Shown here piece by piece: positions 36,762-45,860 of a DNA stretch of 64,000 bases. The first letter of the stretch is position 1. Every line of letters begins with the position of its first letter. Made by a program: the position numbers and the translations under genes. A model generated the notes under the pieces. The model was not told the origin of the DNA. It made no database searches and saw nothing but the letters and a program-made list of their open reading frames with translations. This DNA comes from Planctomycetaceae bacterium (lineage in GTDB: Bacteria; Planctomycetota; Planctomycetia; Planctomycetales; Planctomycetaceae): positions 1 through 64,000 of the forward strand of contig OMIV01000254.1 of NCBI GenBank assembly GCA_900299185.1. The letters run 5' to 3'.

Positions 36762-37550
36762 ATGGGATTGGAATATCAGACGCGAGCCTGGTTGTATGTC
36801 GCCAATGAAGATCAATTCGAACTCGACGAAGATCATCAAGAGGGATGGCACGTAACTGGGAATAAAGGTCGCTTTTACCATTGGTCAGCAGATGGAAAGT
36901 CGTTGGCGTTTTATGCGGTCAAACAATTCATTGACCATTTGCCGACTCTTCGAAGTTCTCGAGGATTCGTCTCAATGTGTGCCGACTGCTGTGATGTTGG
37001 CCTGGGATTTGATCGGGGCTATTGGCTGCGCGACGAGCTGAGCGAAATCAACTTGCGACAGGAATCACTTCTCACCCTGCCAAACGATGGTCTGCGCGAC
37101 CATTTCAGTTTCTGTCGTGCAATCAGCTACTCCACCAATGGGCTGTCCGACTTCCTCAGTCAGTATTCAACATTTGAGCCTTCAAGCTCAGTCGAGCTTC
37201 CTGTTGCCGGTTGGTTCTATCTCCGTCGTCAAAAGCCCGAGTTCGCTTCAGTTGGTGACTTGTTCGAGCCTCAGTCGATAACGATTGGGCAAACCTATGC
37301 GTGGGACGACTTCTACGTCTTCTATGGCGACATCGCGCCCGTCGCTTCGGTCGTTGAGTCGTTTCAAAAGCTCTCAGAGCGATTTCCGTTTGGAGCCGGT
37401 TTGATCTCCCCGATCTACCCACGAGGCTTTGATCAGTTCGCTGTTTTCCGAGGTCGAGCCTATCAGTTGTTTCGAATCACTGAGTCAGAAGTCGCCTTTC
37501 ATTCGCCGGTTCAATTCAGCACTTGTCGCCACGGATATGGACCGAGTTAA
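36762..37550 (+). CDS. Hypothetical protein, orphan
   Basis: 262 residues starting MGLEYQTRAWLYVANEDQFE. It has no signal peptide or membrane segment and is rich in aromatic residues. A CADCCDVGLGFDRGYWL stretch near residues 74-90 could be a metal or redox site. The second half (WFYLRRQKPEFASVGDLFEP, WDDFYVFYGDIAPVASVVES) has no motif I recognise. Base composition is more A/T-rich than in the neighbours, and the flanking intergenic regions (283 and 124 bp) are relatively long, which could suit a recently acquired gene. It precedes the DUF433/DUF5615 pair. Coding status is likely from length and consistent codon use. Confidence 0.6.
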   Translation: MGLEYQTRAWLYVANEDQFELDEDHQEGWHVTGNKGRFYHWSADGKSLAFYAVKQFIDHLPTLRSSRGFVSMCADCCDVGLGFDRGYWLRDELSEINLRQESLLTLPNDGLRDHFSFCRAISYSTNGLSDFLSQYSTFEPSSSVELPVAGWFYLRRQKPEFASVGDLFEPQSITIGQTYAWDDFYVFYGDIAPVASVVESFQKLSERFPFGAGLISPIYPRGFDQFAVFRGRAYQLFRITESEVAFHSPVQFSTCRHGYGPS

Positions 37551-37674
37551 TGATTGAGCGATCGGCGACTACGATGAGGCGAGCACTACCAAGAAGAACG
37601 CGAAGCGACCGATACTTCTGCAATGACAGGCTTAGGTGAATCAGGTCGCGATGAAGTCTTTTGAGGAATGTTCC

Positions 37675-38004
37675 ATGACGGTTCTACAAGAAGCCGAACG
37701 CCTACTTCCGAAACTTTCTCGAAGTGAAAAGGCTTTGTTGGCGCAACGCCTCATTAGCGAGCTGGCCGATAGCTTTCCCGGCATTGAATCCCATCCAAAC
37801 GTTTGCGGCGGCGAGCCGTGCATTGTTCGGACTCGAATCCCAGTCTGGGTATTGGAGCAAGCTCGACGGCTCGGTTTGAATGGTGCCGACCTGTTGCGTA
37901 GCTATCCCACATTGCGAGCCGAAGATCTCGCACAAGCATGGGCCTTTGTGTGGTCGCACGGTCAAGAAATCGATCAGCAAATCCGTGAAAACGAGGCGGC
38001 ATAG
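37675..38004 (+). CDS. DUF433 antitoxin-like protein
   Basis: 109 residues from the ATG at 37675, which has GAGGA 8 bases upstream; in-frame starts at 37636 (GTG) and 37651 are less likely. The N-terminal 35 residues are a helix (LLPKLSRSEKALLAQRLISE). The DUF433 domain follows: IESHPNVCGGEPCIVRTRIP, VWVLEQARRLGLNGADLL and RSYPTLRAEDLAQAWAF, a helix-turn-helix-like fold. DUF433 proteins are usually the antitoxin half of a two-gene module with a DUF5615 PIN-like partner, and exactly that gene follows 2 bp later. The order (antitoxin first) and tight spacing fit a type II toxin-antitoxin operon with autorepression by the antitoxin. Confidence 0.85.
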   Translation: MTVLQEAERLLPKLSRSEKALLAQRLISELADSFPGIESHPNVCGGEPCIVRTRIPVWVLEQARRLGLNGADLLRSYPTLRAEDLAQAWAFVWSHGQEIDQQIRENEAA

Positions 38005-38006
38005 TC

Positions 38007-38354
38007 GTGGCGGCACTCTACTCGAATGAGAACTTTCCAATTCCTGTTGTCGAAGAACTTCGGCGGCTCGGCCATGATGTTTTAACCGTCCTAGAAGCTG
38101 GCAAGGCGGACCAATCAATCTCTGACGAGGACGTCTTAAAGTATGCCGTCAGCCTGAATCGCGCCGTCTTGACTCTGAATCGCAAGCACTTCATCCGGCT
38201 GCATCAAGCAAGTCCGAATCACTCAGGAATTGTGGTTTGCACGTTCGATCCAGACTTCAGTCGTCAGGCACAGCGAATTCATGAAGTGCTCATCAAGAAG
38301 AAGGATCTCGCATGTGAATTGCTGCGAGTGAATCGCCCGGAGTCGGGCCAATGA
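38007..38354 (+). CDS. DUF5615 PIN-like toxin candidate
   Basis: 115 residues from a GTG 2 bp after the DUF433 stop. The sequence has the DUF5615/Mut7-C PIN-like pattern: ALYSNENFPIPVVEELRRLG at the start, HDVLTVLEAG, DQSISDEDVLKYAVSLNRAV with the acidic pair, and LTLNRKHFIRLHQ. The family is PIN-like and thought to cleave RNA; toxicity of this branch is little tested. It pairs with the upstream DUF433 gene. It is complete in length for the family (about 110-120). Confidence 0.85.
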   Translation: MAALYSNENFPIPVVEELRRLGHDVLTVLEAGKADQSISDEDVLKYAVSLNRAVLTLNRKHFIRLHQASPNHSGIVVCTFDPDFSRQAQRIHEVLIKKKDLACELLRVNRPESGQ

Positions 38355-38464
38355 TCGGCTGAGTTCCGTTTCAGAGGAACGCTGACAAACGCCGCACGCT
38401 GTCGCACTTGGGACACATCCGCCAGACTCGCTGTAGTTATTCCACTCTCAAAAAGGGGGCGACT

Positions 38465-41400
38465 ATGGCGCGTTCGTGTTGGCTGCTTTTGTTCTCGATG
38501 GCGATTGGGCTTGTTCCGGCTGCGGCTCGGGCTGAGGAGTTTTTGTTGCATTCGTTTTCGAAGCAGCAGCTCAGCATTCATTTCTGGAGCGAGGGGGCTT
38601 CGTTCGGCGACTTCAATCGCGATGGCAAGATGGATGTCGTGAGTGGGCCGTACTGGTATCAGGCTCCCGACTTCAAAACGAAGCATGAGATCTATGAGCC
38701 GAAGATGACCTTCAAGAAGGTCGGGGCTGATGGGAAAGAAGAAGTCATCCCCGGCTTTGAGGGCGGGCTGGGGAGTAAGAATACTTACTCAGACAACTTC
38801 TTCGCCTTCACGCATGACTTCAATAACGACGGCTGGACCGACGTCTTGATCTATGGCTTTCCCGGTCAAGATGCGTCTTGGTACCAGAACCCGCAGGACA
38901 AGGGCGGGCGGTGGACTCGGCATAAGGTGTTTGAGACTGTCGATAATGAGTCGCCTCAGTGGGGCGACATCACCGGCGATGGGAAGCCCGAGATCATCTG
39001 CCATGCGGGCGGGTTCTTGGGGTATGTCAGCCCCGATTGGGCCGATCCAACGAAGCCGTGGACCTTTCATAAGATCTCGGCGAAGGGACCGTGGCAACGT
39101 TTCACGCATGGGCTCGGCTTTGGCGATGTGAATGGAGATGGTCGCAGCGACTTCTTGCTCGGCAGCGGTTGGTGGGAGCAGCCGGCGTCGCTCGAAGGTG
39201 ATCCCGAGTGGAAGCATCATCCCGAGCAGTGGGGCAACGGGGCTCAGATGCATGTCTACGACGTTGATGGCGATGGTCTCAATGATGTCGTCACGAGCTT
39301 GCAGGCACATGGCTTTGGGCTGGCTTGGTTTCAGCAGTATCGAGTCGATGTGCCGTCAAAGAATGACGACGGCTCGGTGAAGACGACGAAAGAAATTCGC
39401 TTCAAGCAGAACCTCATCATGGGGCAGGAGCCGAAGCAGAATCGGTACGGACTAAAATTCGCGCAACTGCATGCGGTCGAGTTGGTCGACATGGACGGCG
39501 ATGGGCTGAAGGACATCGTCACCGGCAAGCGGTTTTGGGCGCATGGTCCGAAGGGCGATGCCGAGCCCGATGCACCGTCGGTCGTGTATTGGTTCAAGCT
39601 CGCGAGGAACGCCGACAAGAGCGTTGATTGGGTGCCTCAGTTTGTGGACGACGATTCGGGAGTCGGCACGCAGGTCGTGGTCGGGGATCTCAACGGCGAC
39701 AAGCTGCCCGACATTGTGGTGGGTAATAAGAAAGGCACCTTCATTCATCTGCACGAAACGAAGAAGGTCTCGAAGGAAGAGTGGGAAAAGGCTCAGCCAA
39801 AGGTCATGTTCGAGCCTCTCCGAGCTTCTGCCGCCGCGCAGGATGGAGCTTCGCCAACAGGAACAGCAGCGGGTTCAGCCAATAAGGAACCCCCATCAAA
39901 AAAAGCTGACGCGCCGGGAACGGCGCATGCTGCGAACAATGTCGTCGGCGAACTGCCAAAGGGCCGCGATGGCAATTCGCTCAACACGGACTTCGAAACC
40001 GGTGACCTCAGCGACTGGACCGCGACCGGGAACGCTTTTAATAAGCAGCCGGTCGAAGGTGATCTCGTCCATAAGCGACGTAGGGAATCTTACAGCCGCC
40101 ATGAAGGCAAGTTCTGGATCGGCGGCTATGAAGTCGTGCAAGACGCCGGAATGGGGACGCTCACTTCGAAGCCGTTTCGAGTCACTCAACCCTACGCCGC
40201 CTTCCGAGTCGCGGGCGGGGCTTACGACAACTGCCGAGTGGAACTCGTCCGCGCGGACAACGACGAGGTAATTTTTCGCACCACCGTGTTTGAACCCCAG
40301 ATCTTTCAAGACTCTCATGACTGCAAAGAGGACTTGCGGCCCTGCGTTGTCGATCTGTCAGCTCAGTTGGGCAAAGAGATCTTCATTCGGATTGTCGATC
40401 AGCAGCAGGGCCATTGGGCTCATCTGAACTTCGACGACTTCAAGCTGTATTCAAAACGACCGGAGTTCAAAGACGAGTTCAAGCCAGTCAAAGAGGGCCT
40501 CAAGCAACTCGGGCCGGCGAAGGGGCAGCCGACGACTCCGGCGGATCAATACAAATTCGCGGGGCTCAGTCCTGAGGAAGCCGCGAAGGCGATGACCGTT
40601 CCGCCCGGCTTCAAAGTGACGCTGTTTGCCGGTGAGCCCGATGTCGTGCAGCCGATCGCAATGGCAATTGATGACAAAGGCCGGCTGTGGGTGGCCGAGG
40701 CGTATTCGTACCCGGCTCGCGTGCCGGACGATCAAGCCAAAGATCGCATCATCATTCTTGAAGACACCGATAACGATGGCCGCTTCGACAAACGCAAGGT
40801 GTTCATCGACAAGCTGAATTTGGTGAGCGGGCTGGAAGTCGGTTTCGGCGGAGTGTGGGTCGGAGCGGCTCCAAACTTCCTCTTCATTCCCGACAAGAAC
40901 GGCGATGACGTGCCAGATGCGGGGCCTCAAGTCTTGCTCGACGGCTGGGGCCAGCAGGACACGCACGAGACGCTCAACTCATTCATCTGGGGACCGGATG
41001 GTTGGCTCTATGGTTGTCATGGCGTCTTCACTCATTCGAATGTCGGCAAGCCCGGTGCGACCGATGAGCAACGTCAAAAGATCAACGCGGGCATTTGGCG
41101 CTATCATCCCGTTAAGCATCAATTCGAGGTCTTTGCGCACGGCACCAGTAATCCGTGGGGCGTCGACTTCAACGATCGCGGGCAAGCGTTCTTGACGGCG
41201 TGCGTGATTCCGCATCTATGGCATGTCATTCAAAATGCACGCTATCAACGGCAAGCCGGGCCGCACTTCAACCCCTTCACCTACGACGACATCAAGACTA
41301 TTGCCGTGCATCGACACTATGTCGGAGGCACTCCGCACGGAGGCAACGGTCGGTCGGATTCGGCAGGCGGCGGACATGCCCATGCCGGAGCGATGATCTA

Positions 41401-44089
41401 TCTGGGGGGTAGTTTTCCTGACAAGTACCGCGATCAGATCTTTATGAACAACATTCATGGAGCGCGTCTCAATCAGGATCAATTGAAGGCGAGCGGATCG
41501 GGATATGCCGGAGATCGTGCACCGGACTTCTTGATGGCGAACGATGCTTGGTCGCAGATCCTCTATCTGACCTACGGGCCGGATGGGTCAGTCTACATGA
41601 TCGACTGGTACGACAAGAACCAATGCCATCACGGCAACACCGCCGGGCACGACCGCACTAACGGGCGGGTTTTCAAAGTGAGTTACGTGGGGAATGAGAA
41701 GGTCGCAGCGAACACCGCGCCCTCGAACTCAACTTCTCCCGTCTCCCCTGCGGGGAGAGGGGCGAGGGGAACTGAATCTCGCTCACTCAAAGACTTCGGG
41801 GGCGACCTCAAAACCGCAACCAACGAGCAACTCATCGCGCTGCAGTTGCACTCGAATGACTGGTACGTCCGACATGCTCGCCGCATCTTGCACGAGCGAG
41901 CGGCTGCTCAACCGCCGGGGCCGACGAGTGATGTTATGAAGAAGGTGCATGCGGCTCTGTCGCCGATTGCTTATGAGCACGCGGACGAGACGCGGCAGTT
42001 GCGCGGATTATGGGCGCTGCATGTGACGGGCGGGTTGAAGAAGGCGCTGCTGTCGGCGGCGCTCAATGCCAAGAGTCCGTTCGTGCGAGCATGGGCCATT
42101 CAACTGCATTGCGAACCGGGCACAGCAGCTCCGGGGATTTTGAATCGCTTTGTCGAACTCGCTCAGACCGATGATTCGCCGATCGTTCGCAAGTATCTCG
42201 CAAGCGTCGCGCTGCGGCTGCCACTCAAGGATCGAGCAGGCATCATCAAGGCGCTCGTCGCGCATGCTGAGGACGCCGACGATCACAACTTGCCGCTGCT
42301 CTATTGGTATGCGTCTGAGTCGCTCGTTGCCGAGCGATTGGATGAAGCGATCGAAGTACTCGCCGCTGCGAAGGTGCCGACCGTCCGCGCGTTCTTGATC
42401 CGTCGCCTAGCTCAAACGGGCGAGACGCCAATCATCGACAAGCTCATTGAGCGAACGCTGACGCAGGACGCAAAGCCTGCCGAGCAACTGCAAGTGCTCC
42501 GCGAGATCAATGAAGGACTGAAGGGTCGTCGCAAAGTCGAGATGCCGAAGTCATGGTCGGCGGCGTTTGCGGCAATCGTCGCGAGTCCCGATGCCGACGT
42601 GCGTTCGCAAGCGATGTCGCTCGCGATCACGTTTGGAGATCCGCAAGCGGTTGAAGCTCAGCGCCGAGTCCTCAACGACAACAAGGCCGCGCCCGCTGCT
42701 CGGCTCGATGCCATCAATGCTCTCGTGAAAATCAACGCCTCGAACTTGGCACCGTCACTGCAAGCTCTTGTGAATGATGCAACGCTCGGCGGCGCTGCCG
42801 TGCGAGCACTCGCGGCTTATGACGATGCGAAGACTCCGGCGGTGTTGCTCGGCGCGTTCGAGACAATGAGTTCGGATCTCAAACGCGATGCCCTCGCGAC
42901 GTTGTGTTCGCGACCGGCTTATGCCGACGCGCTGCTGGCAGCCGTCGAGCAAAAGAAGTTGCCGTCAGCGGCGTTGACGGCGGATCTCATCACTCAGCTT
43001 CGTAACTTGAAGCAGCCGTCGCTCAATGAGCGGATCGGCAAAGTGTGGGGCGCGGTGCGCGAGACTCCTGAAGAGAAAGCTCAAGAAATCGAGCGGCTCA
43101 AGAAGCTGCTGACCTCGAAGCCGAAAGCCGAGAATCGAGCTGATGTCGCGCTTGGTCGCGCGGTCTTCGCGAAGACGTGTCAAAACTGTCACACACTTTT
43201 CGGAGTCGGGCAGAAGATCGGTCCCGACATCACGGGCTCGAACCGCAGTAATTTGGATTACCTGCTGGCGAACATCGTCGATCCGAGTGCGCTCGTCGGT
43301 AAGGACTATCAAGCTCACATCATCGAGCTGAAGTCAGGCCGCGTTCTGACGGGGCTCATTAAGGCCGAAGACACTCAATCGCTGACGCTCGCGACGGCGA
43401 CTGAAACCGTTGTCGTGCCAAAGAACGAAATCGAAGAGCGCGTCGTCAGCGAGAAATCGTTGATGCCGGATGCGCAATACGTGCCGATGTCCGAGCGCGA
43501 GTTGCGTTCGCTCGTCGCGTATCTCGGAAGCCCTGCTCAAACGCCGATCGCCGCGACGCCGGAGACGATCAAGCAATTCTTCAACGGCAAAGATCTGACG
43601 GGATGGAGCGGCGACTTGAGTTTGTGGTCGGTCGAGAACGGCGAGCTGATTGGTCGCACGTCGGGCTTAAAGCACAACGAGTTCCTGAAGAGCGAGCTGA
43701 TGCTGAGCGACTTCAAATTGAGCCTCGACGTGAAGCTCGTAAAGAACGAGGGCAACAGCGGCATTCAGTTCCGCAGCGAAGTTCAAGCCGACGGACACAT
43801 GAAGGGCTATCAAGCCGACATCGGCCCCGGCTGGTGGGGCAAGCTCTACGAAGAGCACGGCCGCGCGTTGCTCTGGGACAAGTCCGGCGAGCAACACCTG
43901 AAGCCCGGCGAGTGGAACCGCTACGAAGTCGAAGCGATCGGCCCGCGCATCCGGACCTATCTCAACGGCCAACTGTGCGTCGACCTCAACGATGAACCGG
44001 GAGCAAGGTCAGGCTTAATCGGCCTGCAACTGCACTCCGGCGGAGCGACAGAGGTGCGGTTTAAGAATATGGTCGTTGAGCTGAAGTGA
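38465..44089 (+). CDS. Giant PVC-type haem-binding CxxCH protein fused to VCBS repeats and DUF1080
   Basis: 1874 residues from the ATG at 38465 (signal WLLLFSMAIGLVPAAARA). Domains in order: FG-GAP/VCBS repeats at ~25-450 (FGDFNRDGKMDVVSGPYWYQ, GLGFGDVNGDGRSDFLLGSG, VGDLNGDKLPDIVVG); a galactose-binding-like domain at ~500-670 (LNTDFETGDLSDWTATGNAF); a membrane-bound-dehydrogenase-like propeller at ~700-1080 (VTLFAGEPDVVQPIAMAIDD, GRLWVAEAYSYP); HEAT-like repeats to ~1530; cytochrome c with haem site CQNCH near 1572 and ITGSNRSNLDYLLANIVDPS; and DUF1080 from ~1702 to the end (FFNGKDLTGWSGDLSLWSVE, GNSGIQFRSEVQADGHMKGY). Residues ~1090-1104 are encoded by a palindromic repeat. DUF1080 enzymes include 3-keto-glycoside hydrolases, so a surface oxidative glycan-breakdown role is a reasonable inference. 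Confidence 0.92.
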   Translation: MARSCWLLLFSMAIGLVPAAARAEEFLLHSFSKQQLSIHFWSEGASFGDFNRDGKMDVVSGPYWYQAPDFKTKHEIYEPKMTFKKVGADGKEEVIPGFEGGLGSKNTYSDNFFAFTHDFNNDGWTDVLIYGFPGQDASWYQNPQDKGGRWTRHKVFETVDNESPQWGDITGDGKPEIICHAGGFLGYVSPDWADPTKPWTFHKISAKGPWQRFTHGLGFGDVNGDGRSDFLLGSGWWEQPASLEGDPEWKHHPEQWGNGAQMHVYDVDGDGLNDVVTSLQAHGFGLAWFQQYRVDVPSKNDDGSVKTTKEIRFKQNLIMGQEPKQNRYGLKFAQLHAVELVDMDGDGLKDIVTGKRFWAHGPKGDAEPDAPSVVYWFKLARNADKSVDWVPQFVDDDSGVGTQVVVGDLNGDKLPDIVVGNKKGTFIHLHETKKVSKEEWEKAQPKVMFEPLRASAAAQDGASPTGTAAGSANKEPPSKKADAPGTAHAANNVVGELPKGRDGNSLNTDFETGDLSDWTATGNAFNKQPVEGDLVHKRRRESYSRHEGKFWIGGYEVVQDAGMGTLTSKPFRVTQPYAAFRVAGGAYDNCRVELVRADNDEVIFRTTVFEPQIFQDSHDCKEDLRPCVVDLSAQLGKEIFIRIVDQQQGHWAHLNFDDFKLYSKRPEFKDEFKPVKEGLKQLGPAKGQPTTPADQYKFAGLSPEEAAKAMTVPPGFKVTLFAGEPDVVQPIAMAIDDKGRLWVAEAYSYPARVPDDQAKDRIIILEDTDNDGRFDKRKVFIDKLNLVSGLEVGFGGVWVGAAPNFLFIPDKNGDDVPDAGPQVLLDGWGQQDTHETLNSFIWGPDGWLYGCHGVFTHSNVGKPGATDEQRQKINAGIWRYHPVKHQFEVFAHGTSNPWGVDFNDRGQAFLTACVIPHLWHVIQNARYQRQAGPHFNPFTYDDIKTIAVHRHYVGGTPHGGNGRSDSAGGGHAHAGAMIYLGGSFPDKYRDQIFMNNIHGARLNQDQLKASGSGYAGDRAPDFLMANDAWSQILYLTYGPDGSVYMIDWYDKNQCHHGNTAGHDRTNGRVFKVSYVGNEKVAANTAPSNSTSPVSPAGRGARGTESRSLKDFGGDLKTATNEQLIALQLHSNDWYVRHARRILHERAAAQPPGPTSDVMKKVHAALSPIAYEHADETRQLRGLWALHVTGGLKKALLSAALNAKSPFVRAWAIQLHCEPGTAAPGILNRFVELAQTDDSPIVRKYLASVALRLPLKDRAGIIKALVAHAEDADDHNLPLLYWYASESLVAERLDEAIEVLAAAKVPTVRAFLIRRLAQTGETPIIDKLIERTLTQDAKPAEQLQVLREINEGLKGRRKVEMPKSWSAAFAAIVASPDADVRSQAMSLAITFGDPQAVEAQRRVLNDNKAAPAARLDAINALVKINASNLAPSLQALVNDATLGGAAVRALAAYDDAKTPAVLLGAFETMSSDLKRDALATLCSRPAYADALLAAVEQKKLPSAALTADLITQLRNLKQPSLNERIGKVWGAVRETPEEKAQEIERLKKLLTSKPKAENRADVALGRAVFAKTCQNCHTLFGVGQKIGPDITGSNRSNLDYLLANIVDPSALVGKDYQAHIIELKSGRVLTGLIKAEDTQSLTLATATETVVVPKNEIEERVVSEKSLMPDAQYVPMSERELRSLVAYLGSPAQTPIAATPETIKQFFNGKDLTGWSGDLSLWSVENGELIGRTSGLKHNEFLKSELMLSDFKLSLDVKLVKNEGNSGIQFRSEVQADGHMKGYQADIGPGWWGKLYEEHGRALLWDKSGEQHLKPGEWNRYEVEAIGPRIRTYLNGQLCVDLNDEPGARSGLIGLQLHSGGATEVRFKNMVVELK
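41733..41771. repeat. Palindromic REP-like element inside a coding region
   Basis: A C/G-rich palindrome, with TCTCCCC at 41742-41748 pairing GGGGAGA at 41752-41758 around TGC. Its flank AGGGGCGAGGGGAAC matches 14 of 15 bases of the intergenic copy at 6979-7020. It is read in frame as SPVSPAGRGARGTE within the linker between the propeller and HEAT-like repeats of the giant haem protein, so the gene tolerates it. Confidence 0.75.
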
Positions 44090-44290
44090 GATCCGTGTAG
44101 TCGAGACTCTTCTGCTTCCCGTCCCTCAATTCGCGATCGATCGACATCGCAATACGGTTTGCTACATGACCCGAGGAATCGGGTCACTACGAACGGCGGT
44201 CTGACGGCAAGCAAGAGCATGCCGACTGTGGCTTCTCATGTAGTGCATTGGAACGAGTCGCGTCGCGAAGACTGAGCCGGTGAGATCGAT

Positions 44291-45790
44291 GTGAGACGCG
44301 ACTTCGGATTCGGTTTAGGGAGATTAAGTGTGGAGGGTCGCCGGTCGTTGCTTGGACTCTTGACTCGCTATCGAGCAATCAGCGCGATTGTCGTGGTTGC
44401 GTTTGGTCTGCGAGTCGTCGCGGCAAGCAATGACTTTTGGCTGGACGAGATTTGGACATGGATGACGACTCTGCAAATGGAGTCGGCCAGCGATGTGCTA
44501 TTTCGCATTCGAGACGAGAACAACCACTTCCTCAACACGCTGTGGATCTATTGGCTTGGACCGAATGCCGGCGTCTTGTCGTATCGCCTTGGCAGTGTTG
44601 TTACCGGGACGTTGAGCGTTGCTGTTGCGGGGTTGATTGGAAACCGACAAAGCAAGACCGCAGGCTGTGTTTGCTCGCTACTGATGGCGACATCTTACTT
44701 GCAGGTGCATTACAGCTCGGAAGCGCGAGGCTATGGAGCCGTCGTATGCTTTTCATTGATCGGGTTCTGGTTGCTTGAGCGCAGCACGCTTCAGCCAAGC
44801 ACTCGACGTGACGGAGCGTTTGCGATTGTCAGCGTACTCGGCATTCTCGCACAGCCCATGTTCGTCTACGCGTATGGATCACTCGGAATTTGGTGGCTGA
44901 TCCACACATGGCCCCAACGACAACATCTGCGACATTGGATTGCCTCAGGATTCCGATGCCACTTGTTACCAATAGCCTTCGGCGGGTGGCTGTATGCGAT
45001 CAACGTGCGGCACATGGTAAATGGCGGCGGCCCGATTGATCCGTTGGCCGATGTCCTGTCTCAGACGTTGTCGCTGACTGTCGGCGGGCCGTACTCGGGC
45101 TGGCCGATGACACTGCAAGCGCTGCTCGCATTGCTGCTGGTGGTCCTCGCAATTTGGAAAATCGCAGGCACCAGAGATCGTCGTTGGGTGTTCTTCACGC
45201 TCATCATCTTTGTCATGCCAGCATTGCTGTTGATCGTTGTGAATCGCAGCGAAATCTACCCTCGTTACTTCGTGATCTCACAAGCGTTTGCAACGCTCGC
45301 ACTGGGCTTGATGTTGGCCGAAGTCTGGCAGCGATCGGGTCGATGGCGAGGGATCTCGGCCTGCCTGCTGGTGCTAATTGTCAGCGGCAATCTGTGGCAC
45401 GTCGAACGGCTCGCAAGATTGGGACGCGGAAACTATCGAGCGACATTGGCTTGGATGTTTGAGCAATCCGGTTCCGGCCCCCTGTTTGTCGGAAGCGATC
45501 ATGACTTTCGCAATCAGATGCTCTTGAGCTTTCACCAGCAATTCTTCGAGCGACGTATCGTTTACTTCGACGGTCAGCATTGGCCACCAAATGGCCAAGA
45601 CTGGTTCATCGCACATCGAATTGAGGAGGGAACAGAGTTCGCCCAGCAAATCTCACCGAACCGCCAAACGGAGTATCGCTTGAAGCGAGTCGTGCCCTAT
45701 GCGGGCCTCTCTGGTTGGGAATGGGCGATCTATCGCCGCGCTGATCTCGCGACGGAGGCCGACTCAGGCACAACGGAAACGAAGCGTTGA
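44291..45790 (+). CDS. GT39-like integral membrane glycosyltransferase
   Basis: 499 residues from a GTG at 44291; a second in-frame GTG at 44330, preceded by AGGGAG at good spacing, is an alternative that would remove 13 residues. The first helix (AISAIVVVAFGLRVVAA) is followed by the hallmark loop NDFWLDEIWTW with the catalytic Asp-Glu pair of GT-C enzymes, then about ten more hydrophobic helices (SVVTGTLSVAVAGLIG, WWLIHTWPQ, ALLALLLVVLAIWKI, WVFFTLIIFVMPALLLIVV). The ~120-residue C-terminal soluble part is typical. Such enzymes transfer sugars from polyprenyl-phosphate carriers to proteins or lipids. No lipid-carrier gene is nearby. It converges with the long membrane/TPR gene. Confidence 0.8.
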   Translation: MRRDFGFGLGRLSVEGRRSLLGLLTRYRAISAIVVVAFGLRVVAASNDFWLDEIWTWMTTLQMESASDVLFRIRDENNHFLNTLWIYWLGPNAGVLSYRLGSVVTGTLSVAVAGLIGNRQSKTAGCVCSLLMATSYLQVHYSSEARGYGAVVCFSLIGFWLLERSTLQPSTRRDGAFAIVSVLGILAQPMFVYAYGSLGIWWLIHTWPQRQHLRHWIASGFRCHLLPIAFGGWLYAINVRHMVNGGGPIDPLADVLSQTLSLTVGGPYSGWPMTLQALLALLLVVLAIWKIAGTRDRRWVFFTLIIFVMPALLLIVVNRSEIYPRYFVISQAFATLALGLMLAEVWQRSGRWRGISACLLVLIVSGNLWHVERLARLGRGNYRATLAWMFEQSGSGPLFVGSDHDFRNQMLLSFHQQFFERRIVYFDGQHWPPNGQDWFIAHRIEEGTEFAQQISPNRQTEYRLKRVVPYAGLSGWEWAIYRRADLATEADSGTTETKR

Positions 45791-45860
45791 AGTCCTGAGT
45801 GCGCTTCGTCTGTGTTGGTCGTCGCCGTTGTACGATTTGTGACAATCGATTCGGCGGCAG

